NCBI GenBank assembly: GCA_947481635.1
Contig: CANKHJ010000032.1
Span: forward strand, 1-33,013
Length of the DNA stretch: 33,013 nt
Direction: 5' to 3'
Source: Bradyrhizobiaceae bacterium
Lineage (GTDB): Bacteria; Pseudomonadota; Alphaproteobacteria; Rhizobiales; Xanthobacteraceae
Shown piece after piece: positions 15,281 to 23,212 of the stretch (its first letter is position 1; each line of letters starts with the position of its first letter). A model generated the notes under the pieces. The model searched no databases, was not told the DNA's origin, and saw only the letters and a program-made list of their open reading frames with translations. Both the position numbers and the translations under genes were made by a program.

Positions 15281-16126
15281 TTGAAAATTATAGACACGCA
15301 TTGCCACGTGATCTCCCCCGACCGGCAGCGTTATCCACTCGCCCCGCTGGGCGGCAAGCAGTCCGACTGGTCGACGGAGCGGCCCACCACTCCGGAGCGG
15401 TTGATTGCCGCGATGGATGAGGCCGGTATCGCCAAGGCGGCGGTGGTGCAGGCTTCGACGGCTTATGGCCATGACAGTTCCTATGTCGCGGACAGTATCG
15501 CGCGGTTTCCGGAGCGCTTCACCGGCGTGTTCTCGCTCGACCCGCTGGCACCCGATGCGCTCGCCCAGATGGCGCATTGGAAGAGCCGCGGCATGACCGG
15601 CATGCGCGTCTTCACCACCGGATCGACCATGCCGGGCCAGCAGACTTGGCTCGATGACGAGCGCGCCTATCCGGTCTGGGCCAGGGCCGGGGCGGAGCGC
15701 CTTCCGATCGCGGTGCAGATGACGGCGGACGGCATTCCGCTGCTGCTGAAGATCGTGACGCGATTCCCCGACACCCTGTTCCTGCTCGATCACCTCGCGC
15801 GGCCGGTGATCACCGACGGCCCCCCTTATGCGAAGGCGCAAAGCCTGTTCGACCTCGCCTCCCGTCCGACGATCTATCTGAAGATGACCAGCCGGACCGT
15901 CGAGCAATGCCAATCGGGACAAGCCACCCCCGCGACGTTCATGCCCAAGCTTGTGCAAGCCTTCGGCGCCGCACGTATCATGTGGGGTTCGAATTTCCCG
16001 GCGCATGACGACACGCTGCCGAACATCCTACGCGAGACGCTGCATGTCTTGAGCGTTCTCGATGCCGCGGATCAAGCGATGATCCTGGCGGGGACCGCAG
16101 AGCAGATCTATCCGTCGCTGACGTGA
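15281..16126 (+). CDS. Amidohydrolase-2 family lactonase-like hydrolase (LigI-like)
   Basis: A 281-residue TIM-barrel amidohydrolase. The HxH motif is at the very start (KIIDTHCHV, H7 and H9); LLDHLARP and MWGSNFPAHDD supply later His/Asp positions. This matches the 2-pyrone-4,6-dicarboxylate lactonase / muconolactone hydrolase group rather than the ACMSD-like protein at 6264. The start is a TTG: an in-frame TAA at 15260 leaves no other start before the conserved IIDTHCH, and AGGGCGGA lies about nine bases upstream. It is the first gene of a plus-strand unit, seven bases before the decarboxylase-like gene. A role hydrolysing a lactone formed in aromatic-acid breakdown is plausible. Confidence 0.85.
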   Translation: MKIIDTHCHVISPDRQRYPLAPLGGKQSDWSTERPTTPERLIAAMDEAGIAKAAVVQASTAYGHDSSYVADSIARFPERFTGVFSLDPLAPDALAQMAHWKSRGMTGMRVFTTGSTMPGQQTWLDDERAYPVWARAGAERLPIAVQMTADGIPLLLKIVTRFPDTLFLLDHLARPVITDGPPYAKAQSLFDLASRPTIYLKMTSRTVEQCQSGQATPATFMPKLVQAFGAARIMWGSNFPAHDDTLPNILRETLHVLSVLDAADQAMILAGTAEQIYPSLT

Positions 16127-16133
16127 GGCGAAG

Positions 16134-17033
16134 ATGACCACCAACGCCGATACCAGGCCGCTGCGCATCGCGATGAAGCGCTACGCGACCAACGAAGCAC
16201 TGCTGAATGGAACGCTCACCTCGCCCAAGGTCGATCTTTCGTTCGACGAGGTGGAGCCGATCCACAACGCCTTCAAACCGATGGCCCAGCGGCAGGTCTA
16301 TGACCTCAGCGAGATGGCCGTGTTCACCTTCCTGCAGTCGTATATCTACGAGAAGCCGATCATTCTGTTGCCCGTGGTCCTGGCGTCGCGCCATCAGCAT
16401 GGCTGCATCATCTTCAACACCCAGTTTCATGACACGCTGACGCCGGCCGATCTGCCGGGCAAGCGGATCGGCGTTCGTTCCTATACCCAGACCACCGGCG
16501 CCTGGGTCCGCAACATCCTGATGCGCGAGCACGGCCTGAAGCTCGATGCCGTGGAGTGGGTGGTGACGGAAGGCGGCCATCTCGCGGAGTATTCCGACCC
16601 GCCATTCGTCAAGCGCGCCTCGGGCAAGCTGATCGATATGCTGACCAACGGCGAGGTCGACGCCGCGATCCTCGGCAACGATCTGCCGAGCGATCCGCGC
16701 TTCCGTCCGGTGATCCCCAACGCGGCAGCAGCGGGACCGGCCTGGCACAAGGCAACCGGCCTCATTCCGATCAATCACATGTTCGTCGCGACCAAGGCAC
16801 TGGCCGACAGCCGGCCGGATCTCGTACGCGAAACCTACGACCTGATCCGGCGCGCGAAGGAGGCGGCCGCTCCATCGACGACATCGGACATGCGGCCGAT
16901 CGGGATCGACGCCATCCGGCCTTCCCTTGAACTCGTGATCGAGCTTGCGGCGGAGCAGCAGATCATTCCGCGGCGTCTGACCGTGGACGAACTCCTTGCC
17001 CCCTGGCGCGAGGTCGTCCGCAAGGCAACCTGA
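16134..17033 (+). CDS. 4,5-dihydroxyphthalate decarboxylase-like protein (periplasmic-binding fold, leaderless)
   Basis: A 299-residue protein with no signal peptide, starting MTTNADTRPLRIAMKRY. VYDLSEMAVFTFLQSYIY, ILLPVVLASRHQHGCIIFN, LPGKRIGVRSYTQTTGAWVR and GEVDAAIL fit the Pht5 (4,5-dihydroxyphthalate decarboxylase) family, which shares the NMT1/SsuA binding-protein fold but works in the cytoplasm. The family enzyme converts 4,5-dihydroxyphthalate to protocatechuate, though most members are untested. Absence of a leader and the tight link to an amidohydrolase (seven-base gap, GAGGCGAAG ribosome site) support an enzyme rather than a transporter part. The exact substrate, and whether it is truly a decarboxylase, is uncertain. 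Confidence 0.75.
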   Translation: MTTNADTRPLRIAMKRYATNEALLNGTLTSPKVDLSFDEVEPIHNAFKPMAQRQVYDLSEMAVFTFLQSYIYEKPIILLPVVLASRHQHGCIIFNTQFHDTLTPADLPGKRIGVRSYTQTTGAWVRNILMREHGLKLDAVEWVVTEGGHLAEYSDPPFVKRASGKLIDMLTNGEVDAAILGNDLPSDPRFRPVIPNAAAAGPAWHKATGLIPINHMFVATKALADSRPDLVRETYDLIRRAKEAAAPSTTSDMRPIGIDAIRPSLELVIELAAEQQIIPRRLTVDELLAPWREVVRKAT

Positions 17034-17093
17034 AACACCGCTCTCGGCCCTGCCCCCGCTCAAACGATACCATTCCCCAAGAGGAGACACCTC

Positions 17094-18068
17094 ATGCACC
17101 GCCGATCCTTTCTCCGAAGTGGTCTCGCCGCGTTGTCCGTCTCCGCGTTGCCGTCGGCGGCGCTGGCCTTTCCCGACCGCAACATCCGCGTCATCGTGCC
17201 GTTCTCGCCCGGCGGCGCGACCGACGTCGCGGCGCGGCTGTGGGCCGATCGCGTCAAAGCCGGACTCGGCAACATCGTGATCGAGAATAAAGGCGGTGGC
17301 GGCGGCGCCATCGGTGCGGCGGAGGTCGCGCGCTCGCAACCCGACGGCCATACCCTCGTGTTCGGCAATTCCAGCACGCAGATGCTGATCCCGATTGTCG
17401 CCGACAAGCCGCCCTATGACGGCGTGAAGGATTTCGCCGGCGTCTACATGGTCTGCCTGTCGCCGACCTGCATCGTCGTCCACCAGTCCGTGCCGGCCAA
17501 GACCTTGAGCGAGTTCATCGCCTACGCCAAGGCGAACCCCACCAAACTGGCGTATGGGTCGGCGGGCGTCGGCACGATGACCAACCTTGCCGGTGAATTG
17601 TTCAAGAAGCTGATCGGCGCGCCCGACATCACCCACATTCCCTACAAGGGCTCGGCGCCTGGCGTTGTGGATCTTGCGAGCGGCCAGATCCCGATGATGT
17701 CGCCGAATGTCGGCGGCACGCTGATCGACCTGCATCGCGCCGGCCAGGTGCGCATCCTGGCGATCTGCGCCGACCAGCGCATGAAGGCGGCGCCCGACAT
17801 TCCGACCACGGCCGAAGCGGGCCTGCCGAATATGATTGCGGCCAATTTCAACGGCCTGTTCGCCGCGGCCAACACCCCGCGCGCGATCCTGGACCAGATC
17901 GCGACGCTCACCAAAACCGCGATGCAGGACGAAAATCTCCAGAAGACGATGATCGCGTCGGGTTTCGAGCCGATCCTCGATTCCGGTCCCGACGAGGCGC
18001 AGAAGATGGTGGTCGACGAGACCAAGCGCTGGCTGCCGATCATCAAGGAGACCGGCTTCAAGATGTAG
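17094..18068 (+). CDS. Bug/TctC-family periplasmic substrate-binding protein
   Basis: A 324-residue Bug protein with a twin-arginine-like leader (MHRRSFLRSGLAALSVSA, cleavage near AALA). Family features are IRVIVPFSPGGATDVAARLW, VIENKGGGGGAIGAAEV, PPYDGVKDFAG, ITHIPYKGSAPGVVDLASGQ and FEPILDSGPDEAQKMVV. AAGAGGAG precedes the ATG. It ends the plus-strand unit begun at 15281 and differs in leader and sequence from the TctC at 12105, so it is not a recent duplicate. No TctA/TctB membrane genes are present. It likely delivers an organic acid that the upstream hydrolase and decarboxylase-like proteins process; this is inferred from position. Confidence 0.9.
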   Translation: MHRRSFLRSGLAALSVSALPSAALAFPDRNIRVIVPFSPGGATDVAARLWADRVKAGLGNIVIENKGGGGGAIGAAEVARSQPDGHTLVFGNSSTQMLIPIVADKPPYDGVKDFAGVYMVCLSPTCIVVHQSVPAKTLSEFIAYAKANPTKLAYGSAGVGTMTNLAGELFKKLIGAPDITHIPYKGSAPGVVDLASGQIPMMSPNVGGTLIDLHRAGQVRILAICADQRMKAAPDIPTTAEAGLPNMIAANFNGLFAAANTPRAILDQIATLTKTAMQDENLQKTMIASGFEPILDSGPDEAQKMVVDETKRWLPIIKETGFKM

Positions 18069-18082
18069 GGTGTGGAGTCGTT

Positions 18083-18270
18083 GGCGAGATTCACTTCGAT
18101 TAAAAGCGGATTGATCCCGCCTGGGGCCAACCCACAACTCGTCACCCCCCGCGAAAGCGGGGGTCCTGTTCGCCGTGCTCTATCGATAGAAGCACGAGAG
18201 AAATTGCCTTGATCGTTCTCCGCGGCGTACCGGGCCCCCCGCTTTCGCGGAGGGCGATACCGGTGATGGG
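18083..18270. repeat. Dispersed hairpin repeat, long copy, inverted orientation
   Basis: The reverse complement of this ~188-base element aligns along its length with 25292-25480. Arms CACCCCCCGCGAAAGCGGGG and GGCCCCCCGCTTTCGCGGAG enclose a variable middle containing TATCGATAGAAG and AATTGCCTTGATCG. The outer flank (GGCGAGATTCACTTCGATTA) also has a counterpart in the other copy. It fills the gap between the convergent tctC and oxygenase genes, where it could act as a bidirectional terminator. Confidence 0.8.
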
Positions 18271-18305
18271 GGCGCTTTCCGCGGAATACGCGCGCGGAGG
18301 GCGTG

Positions 18306-19232
18306 TCACGCAGCGCCGGCTTCGGCCTCTTTGCGGTATTTGTAGAAGGCGTTGAATTTGCCGAGCAGATATTCGCCGGCGCTGACCTCCGGCATGGTCG
18401 GGAAGCGCGCATCGAAATTCGGGTCAAAGAAAAACGGGATCGAGTGACGCGCCTTGCCGGCCTTGTTGACGACGCGATGCAGCGGCGAACAGAAGCGTCC
18501 GCCGGTCAGTTCAGACAGCATGTCGCCGACATTGATGACGAAGGCGTCGGTGCGTGGCGGCACCGCAACCAGCTCGTTGTCGGGTGACCGGACTTCAAGA
18601 CCGCCGAGCGAATCCTGCGCAAGGATGGTGAGGAAGCCGTAATCCTTGTGCTCTGCCGCGCCAAATTCGCGCTCGTCGACATTGCTGTCGCTGGGGTAGT
18701 GAAACATTCGCATGAAGGCGACCGGCTTGCTGTATTGCTGACGCAGGAAGTCCGGCGAAACGCCGAGGCAGATCGCGAGCGGTCCGAGCAGTCGATGGCC
18801 GAGGCCGGTCACGGCGTCGAAATAGGCCTCGACCGGACCACGGAATCCTTCAAGCTGCGGCCAGCGATTGACGCCATGCAGCGGCTTGTTGGCGCGAACG
18901 TCGCTGTCGTCCTCGGTCAGCCCCATGCCGACATTGAAGCTTTCCTTCAGGTCGGGCTTGTTGCCCGGATAATGCGTCTGGCGCATCGGCACAAAGCCGC
19001 GATTGTCCTTGCCGACACGCACCGTGAGGCGCTCCTCCTCCGACAGCGTGAAAAACTGCCGCGTTGCAGCAAAGCCGCCGTCGATGATGGATTGCGGCAC
19101 GCCATGATCGATGAGCTGAAATGCGCCCCAGCTTTCCAGCACCGGATTCAGCGTGCGCGCAACGATGGCGTCGGCGTCAGGCACCCCATCAATGATGGGC
19201 TTGAGGCTGATGACGGGAACGGCCGCGGACAT
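18306..19232 (-). CDS. 2-oxoglutarate/Fe(II) oxygenase, isopenicillin N synthase-like
   Basis: A 308-residue protein of the isopenicillin N synthase / 2OG-Fe(II) oxygenase superfamily. The N-terminal DIOX_N part includes VPVISLKPIIDGV and WGAFQLIDHGVPQSII. The iron ligands are H195 and D197 (EHKDYGFLTIL, with Lys in place of the common Thr) and H252 (CSPLHRVVN). R262-x-S264 (RHSIPFFF) binds 2-oxoglutarate. Bacterial relatives act on small metabolites, including ethylene-forming enzymes, xanthine-like compounds and amino acids, so the reaction is not fixed. It is divergent from the NMT1-like protein at 19390; the 157-base gap between them shows no clear operator. It converges on tctC across a hairpin repeat. 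Confidence 0.88.
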   Translation of the reverse strand: MSAAVPVISLKPIIDGVPDADAIVARTLNPVLESWGAFQLIDHGVPQSIIDGGFAATRQFFTLSEEERLTVRVGKDNRGFVPMRQTHYPGNKPDLKESFNVGMGLTEDDSDVRANKPLHGVNRWPQLEGFRGPVEAYFDAVTGLGHRLLGPLAICLGVSPDFLRQQYSKPVAFMRMFHYPSDSNVDEREFGAAEHKDYGFLTILAQDSLGGLEVRSPDNELVAVPPRTDAFVINVGDMLSELTGGRFCSPLHRVVNKAGKARHSIPFFFDPNFDARFPTMPEVSAGEYLLGKFNAFYKYRKEAEAGAA

Positions 19233-19389
19233 GACACAACTCCAGATTTATCGACTCAATTCCGGCAATGACACCCGATTCGCGATATGCGCAAATGCGA
19301 ACACGAATGAGGCCGCATGATTCTGTTGTGACGCTTGCGCCAGAGGGTGATAGTACAAGGCAACCTCCCGAGGCTGCAAGTTTACCCTC

Positions 19390-20304
19390 ATGAAGATTGC
19401 CATCCCCGATCTGATCTCCAACTCCTATTTCCCAGCGATTGCTGCGGTTCATCTCGGGTTTTTTCGTGAGGAAGGGCTCGACGTCGATCTCGAACTGGTA
19501 GTGCCGGTCGAGCGCTCGCTCGACGCTTTGCGCGACGGTTCGCTGGAATTTCTCGGCTGCTCGGCGCATCTCGTGGTTGGCGGTTTCCCGGAATGGCACG
19601 GGGCGAAGCTGCTGTGCGCACAGGCACAGGGGTTGTACTGGTTCCTGGTGGTGCGCTCCGACCTCAACATCGCGCGCGGCGATCTCACGGCTCTGAAAGG
19701 ATTGCGGATCGGAGCGGCCTATTGGGTTGCGATCGCTTTGCGTCAATTGCTGGCCGAACGCGGCATCGATCCGGAGCGCGAGAACATCGCGATCGCGCCG
19801 ATTCCGGGCGCTCATGATCCGGGCATGAGCTTTGGCGTGATGGCAGCGCAGGCGCTGGCGGATGGACGCGTCGACGGCTTCTGGGCCAACGGCATGGGCG
19901 CGGAACTCGCGGTGCGGCGCGGTGTCGGCACCGTAGTGCTAGATTCCCGCCGCGATCCAAGCGTTCCGAATTTCACGATGCCGGCGATCGTCGCCTCGGA
20001 CCGGCTGATCGCTGAACGTCCTGACGTCGCGGCCGCGGGCGTGCGCGCCGTGGTGAAGGCGCAGCGGGCATTGAAGGCCGACCCGGATCGCGCGGCTGCG
20101 ATCGGCGAGAAGCTATTTCCGAAGATCGAAGCCTCGATCATCGCCGATCTGGTGCGACGCGACGCCCCCTTCTATGACGCGACGCTGACGCCGGATGCGA
20201 TCGATCGGATGCTCAGCTTCTCGCGCAATGCCAGCATTCTCAAACGCGAGCCGGCTTACGACGAGGTGGTGGCGACGCAATTCGCGCCACTCTGGTCCGC
20301 CTGA
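19390..20304 (+). CDS. NMT1/SsuA-fold substrate-binding protein without a leader
   Basis: A 304-residue protein opening MKIAIPDLISNSYFPAIAAV, then GFFREEGLDVDLELV, the standard first lobe of NMT1/THI5-type binding proteins. LTALKGLRIGAAYWVAIALR and QALADGRVDGFWANG follow. No signal peptide or lipobox is visible and there is no in-frame upstream extension in the record that would supply one. Either it works in the cytoplasm, as Pht5-like decarboxylases and THI5-type enzymes do, or the leader is lost. No strong ribosome site precedes the ATG at 19390. It is followed by the adenine deaminase-like gene after 22 bases and a 2-hydroxyacid dehydrogenase, suggesting one operon. Confidence 0.8.
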   Translation: MKIAIPDLISNSYFPAIAAVHLGFFREEGLDVDLELVVPVERSLDALRDGSLEFLGCSAHLVVGGFPEWHGAKLLCAQAQGLYWFLVVRSDLNIARGDLTALKGLRIGAAYWVAIALRQLLAERGIDPERENIAIAPIPGAHDPGMSFGVMAAQALADGRVDGFWANGMGAELAVRRGVGTVVLDSRRDPSVPNFTMPAIVASDRLIAERPDVAAAGVRAVVKAQRALKADPDRAAAIGEKLFPKIEASIIADLVRRDAPFYDATLTPDAIDRMLSFSRNASILKREPAYDEVVATQFAPLWSA

Positions 20305-20326
20305 CCTCGCCGCCAATGGTGCACGC

Positions 20327-21346
20327 ATGTCTGAACTCGATCCGCTGATCAGCAGCCTGCCGAAATGTGAGCTCCACGTCCATATCGAGGGGACGCTCGA
20401 ACCGGAGCTGATGTTCGCGCTCGCGGCCCGCAACAAGATCGCGCTGCCGTTTGAATCGGTCGAGGCGGTGCGCCGCGCCTATCAGTTTTCGCAACTCCAG
20501 GACTTTCTCGATATCTATTATCAGGGCATGTCGGTGCTGATCACCGAGCAGGACTTCTTCGATCTGGCCTGGGCCTACCTGTTGCGCGCTCAGGCCGACA
20601 ACGTGCGCCATGTCGAGATGTTCTTCGACCCGCAAGGGCATACCGGCCGCGGTGTCGCGTTCGAAACGGTCGTGAACGGCCTGCATCGTGCCTGCCGCGC
20701 GGCCGCGGCAGAGCTTGGCATCAGCGCGAGCCTGATCATGTGCTTCCTGCGCCATCTCGATGAGGACGATGCCGATCGCACCCTCGACCAGGCGCAGGGC
20801 CATCTCGACAAGATCATCGGCGTCGGCCTCGATTCATCGGAAGCGGGACGGCCGCCAAGCCTGTTCAAGAACGTGTTCCGGCGCGCACGCGACTCCGGGC
20901 TGCACCTGTTCGCGCATGCGGGAGAGGAAGGGCCGCCCGATTATGTCTGGCAGGCGCTGGATGTGCTTGGCGTCGAACGCGTCGATCACGGCAACCGTTC
21001 GCTCGAGGACGACACGCTGGTGCGCCGCCTCGCGCGCGACCGAATGCCGTTGACGGTGTGTCCGCTGTCGAATCTGAAGCTTCAGGTGGTCAAGGATCTG
21101 CGCCAGCATCCGCTGCGGCATATGATGGAATGCGACCTCGTGGTGACGCTCAATTCGGACGATCCGGCGTATTTCGGCGGCTATGTGAACGACAATTACC
21201 GCGCGCTGCAGCAATCGCTCGGACTGACGCGCGACGAGATCGTCGTGATCGCCCGGAATGGCTTCACCGCGGCGATGATGACTCCGGATGACCGCCGTCA
21301 GGCGCTCGCGCGCTTCGACGATGTGCTGGCCGGCCTCAGCCGCTAG
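20327..21346 (+). CDS. Adenosine/adenine deaminase family enzyme (adenine deaminase type)
   Basis: A 339-residue zinc-dependent purine deaminase-fold enzyme. The HxH motif is H17 and H19 (CELHVHIEGTLEPELMF). Later motifs are HLFAHAGEEGPPDYVW (zinc His and catalytic Glu), VERVDHGNRS, LTVCPLSNLKLQV and LNSDDPAYFGGYV (catalytic Asp pair). CPLSNLKL and DDPAYFGGY favour the adenine deaminase (Aah1/type 2) branch over true adenosine deaminase, as best I can recall. It would convert adenine, or a related base, to hypoxanthine plus ammonia. An upstream frame start at 20195 overlaps the previous gene and lacks homology; ATG 20327 gives the family length. Its neighbours suggest uptake and use of a nitrogenous compound. 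Confidence 0.88.
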   Translation: MSELDPLISSLPKCELHVHIEGTLEPELMFALAARNKIALPFESVEAVRRAYQFSQLQDFLDIYYQGMSVLITEQDFFDLAWAYLLRAQADNVRHVEMFFDPQGHTGRGVAFETVVNGLHRACRAAAAELGISASLIMCFLRHLDEDDADRTLDQAQGHLDKIIGVGLDSSEAGRPPSLFKNVFRRARDSGLHLFAHAGEEGPPDYVWQALDVLGVERVDHGNRSLEDDTLVRRLARDRMPLTVCPLSNLKLQVVKDLRQHPLRHMMECDLVVTLNSDDPAYFGGYVNDNYRALQQSLGLTRDEIVVIARNGFTAAMMTPDDRRQALARFDDVLAGLSR

Positions 21347-21382
21347 TCGCACGATATCGACCATTCAACGCTGAAGGTGATC

Positions 21383-22363
21383 ATGACCTATCGTCTGCAT
21401 GTCGAAAACAGCATGAAGGCGCCGCCATTCACGCGCTTCAATCAGGACCACATCGCGCGCGCCTTCGCGCGTCACCCGGACATGGCTTCGAGCGTCACGG
21501 TCAGCATCGGCTGCGATGGCGACATTCTCGACACGGTGCTCGGCGAGGCCGACTTCCTCATCAGCTCGATTCCGCCCAAGGACAAGATCGCGGCGACGAC
21601 GCGGCTGCGCTGGCTGCAGACCACCGCGGCCGGCATGGATCCGCTGATGCCGATGACGTGGCTGCCGAAGCAGGTCGTGCTCACCAATAATTCCGGACCG
21701 CATGCCGCGAAATGCGAGGAATATTGCCTGATGGCGCTGGTCGCCTTGCGGCTGCGCGTGCCGCAATATGTCGGCGATCAGGCGCGTCACGTCTGGGCGC
21801 CGGTCTATATGCAGCCGATCCGGGGCGGCACCTGCCTGGTCGTCGGCTACGGCGATCTTGGACAGGCGGCCTGCCGCGCGGCGAAGACTTTAGGCCTTGC
21901 CGTGCGGGCGCTGAGCCGAACCGGCAACAGCCATGGGCAAGGCGACGATGTGCGCAAAAGCGATGAGCTCGAGGCCCATCTCTCCTGGGCCGATTACGTG
22001 ATCGTTACCGCGCCGCTCACCGATCTGACGCGGAACATGATGAGCCGCGAGCGCCTCGGCATGATGAAAGCCGGCGCCGGACTGGTCAACGTGTCGCGGG
22101 CGGCGCTGGTCGACTACGCCGCCCTCCCCGACGTCGTGCGCTCGGGCCATCTCAGTGGCGCAATCCTCGACGTTCATTCGCCGGAGCCACTGTCACCCGC
22201 CTCGCCGTTGTGGGACACGCCGAATGTGATGATCACGCCGCACATCTCGTGTGACGATCCGCGCTATGTCGACATTCTGCTGGATGAGTGGGTGATCAAT
22301 TTCCGGCGCTATCAGGCCGGCGAGCCGTTGCGGAATATCGTCGACCGCGAACAAGGGTATTGA
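21383..22363 (+). CDS. D-isomer-specific 2-hydroxyacid dehydrogenase
   Basis: A 326-residue NAD(P)-dependent 2-hydroxyacid dehydrogenase. The Rossmann motif VVGYGDLGQAACRAA is in the central domain. Catalytic residues are the Arg in VNVSRAALVDYAAL, the Glu in HSPEPLSPASPLW, and the His in MITPHIS. Members interconvert 2-oxoacids and D-2-hydroxyacids (glyoxylate, hydroxypyruvate, phenylpyruvate and others). AAGG lies five bases before ATG 21383; a GTG at 21377 is the alternative. It comes 36 bases after the deaminase gene in the same direction and converges on the ABC ATPase. It may process the acid end product of the preceding steps; the substrate is not evident. Confidence 0.88.
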   Translation: MTYRLHVENSMKAPPFTRFNQDHIARAFARHPDMASSVTVSIGCDGDILDTVLGEADFLISSIPPKDKIAATTRLRWLQTTAAGMDPLMPMTWLPKQVVLTNNSGPHAAKCEEYCLMALVALRLRVPQYVGDQARHVWAPVYMQPIRGGTCLVVGYGDLGQAACRAAKTLGLAVRALSRTGNSHGQGDDVRKSDELEAHLSWADYVIVTAPLTDLTRNMMSRERLGMMKAGAGLVNVSRAALVDYAALPDVVRSGHLSGAILDVHSPEPLSPASPLWDTPNVMITPHISCDDPRYVDILLDEWVINFRRYQAGEPLRNIVDREQGY

Positions 22364-22371
22364 GCCTGCTG

Positions 22372-23205
22372 TCAGGCATCGATGGTGTCGGCGGAGCGCA
22401 AGGCTTCCTTCAGCGCGCCGGACACCTTGCGGCAATACTCGTTGTATTGGACTGAGGTGCGGTATTCGTCGTCGCGCGGGTAAGGCGCATCGATCGGATA
22501 ATCGGCAAGAATCCGGCCCGGACGCGCGGTCATCACGACGATGCGGTTCGACAGGAACACCGACTCGTAGACACTATGGGTGACGAACACGACGGTCAGC
22601 TTCGTCTTCGCGAACACCTCGAGCAGTTCCAGGCTGAGCTTGGTCCGGGTGATTTCGTCCAGCGCCGCGAACGGCTCATCCATCAGCAGGATCTGGGGCT
22701 TGCGGATCAACGCGCGCGCAATCGAGGTGCGCATTTTCATGCCGCCGGACAATTGCCGCGGATAGGCATCGGCAAATGCCGACAGCCCGACCTGGCGCAG
22801 GCCGTCCATGACCTGATCGCGGGCCGCCGCGCGACTGACGCCCGCGAGTTTCAGCGGCAGGTAGACATTCTCGAACACCGTGCGCCAGGGCAGCAGCGTC
22901 GGTTCCTGGAAGACGAAGCCGATCGCGCGTTCGGGATGGCCCTCGGCGTCGTACATCGACTGCTGCCAATCGATCGTCCCCTCGGTGGGGCTTCCCAACC
23001 CGCCAATCAGTGCGAGCAATGTCGATTTGCCGCAACCCGACGGCCCAAGCAGGCTGACGAATTCGCCGGCGTGAATATCCAGGCTGACATCCGACAAGGC
23101 GGTGACGTCGTTGTTGAACGTCTTCTTGACCTGATCGATGCGCAGCAGCAGCTTCGCCGCCGAGGGACGATCGGATGACGACAGCGAGGCCGGCGGCTGG
23201 ATCAT
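22372..23205 (-). CDS. NitT/TauT-type ABC transporter ATP-binding protein
   Basis: A 277-residue ABC ATPase of the SsuB/TauB class. Walker A is GPSGCGKST, the Q-loop FVFQEPTLLPWRTV, the signature LSGGMKMR, Walker B ILLMDEPFAALDE, and the H-loop VFVTHSVYES. YLPLKLAGV and LPWRTVFENV are typical of nitrate/sulfonate/taurine and pyrimidine-type importers. ATG 23205 is favoured; a GTG at 23223 would overlap the permease stop and is possible for translational coupling. It is downstream of the permease gene with a 7-base gap and convergent with the dehydrogenase. Confidence 0.92.
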   Translation of the reverse strand: MIQPPASLSSSDRPSAAKLLLRIDQVKKTFNNDVTALSDVSLDIHAGEFVSLLGPSGCGKSTLLALIGGLGSPTEGTIDWQQSMYDAEGHPERAIGFVFQEPTLLPWRTVFENVYLPLKLAGVSRAAARDQVMDGLRQVGLSAFADAYPRQLSGGMKMRTSIARALIRKPQILLMDEPFAALDEITRTKLSLELLEVFAKTKLTVVFVTHSVYESVFLSNRIVVMTARPGRILADYPIDAPYPRDDEYRTSVQYNEYCRKVSGALKEALRSADTIDA

Positions 23206-23212
23206 ATCCCGC

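Noticed and set aside
17094-18068. TctC gene as a duplicate of the one at 12105
   Set aside because: Leader type, N-terminus and most motifs differ; they share only family-wide features.
15978-18137. Long (719-codon) open frame on the minus strand
   Set aside because: It lies opposite the Pht5-like and TctC genes, both with clear family motifs. The protein is Arg/His/Asp-rich with no recognisable domain, typical of antisense shadows in high-GC DNA.
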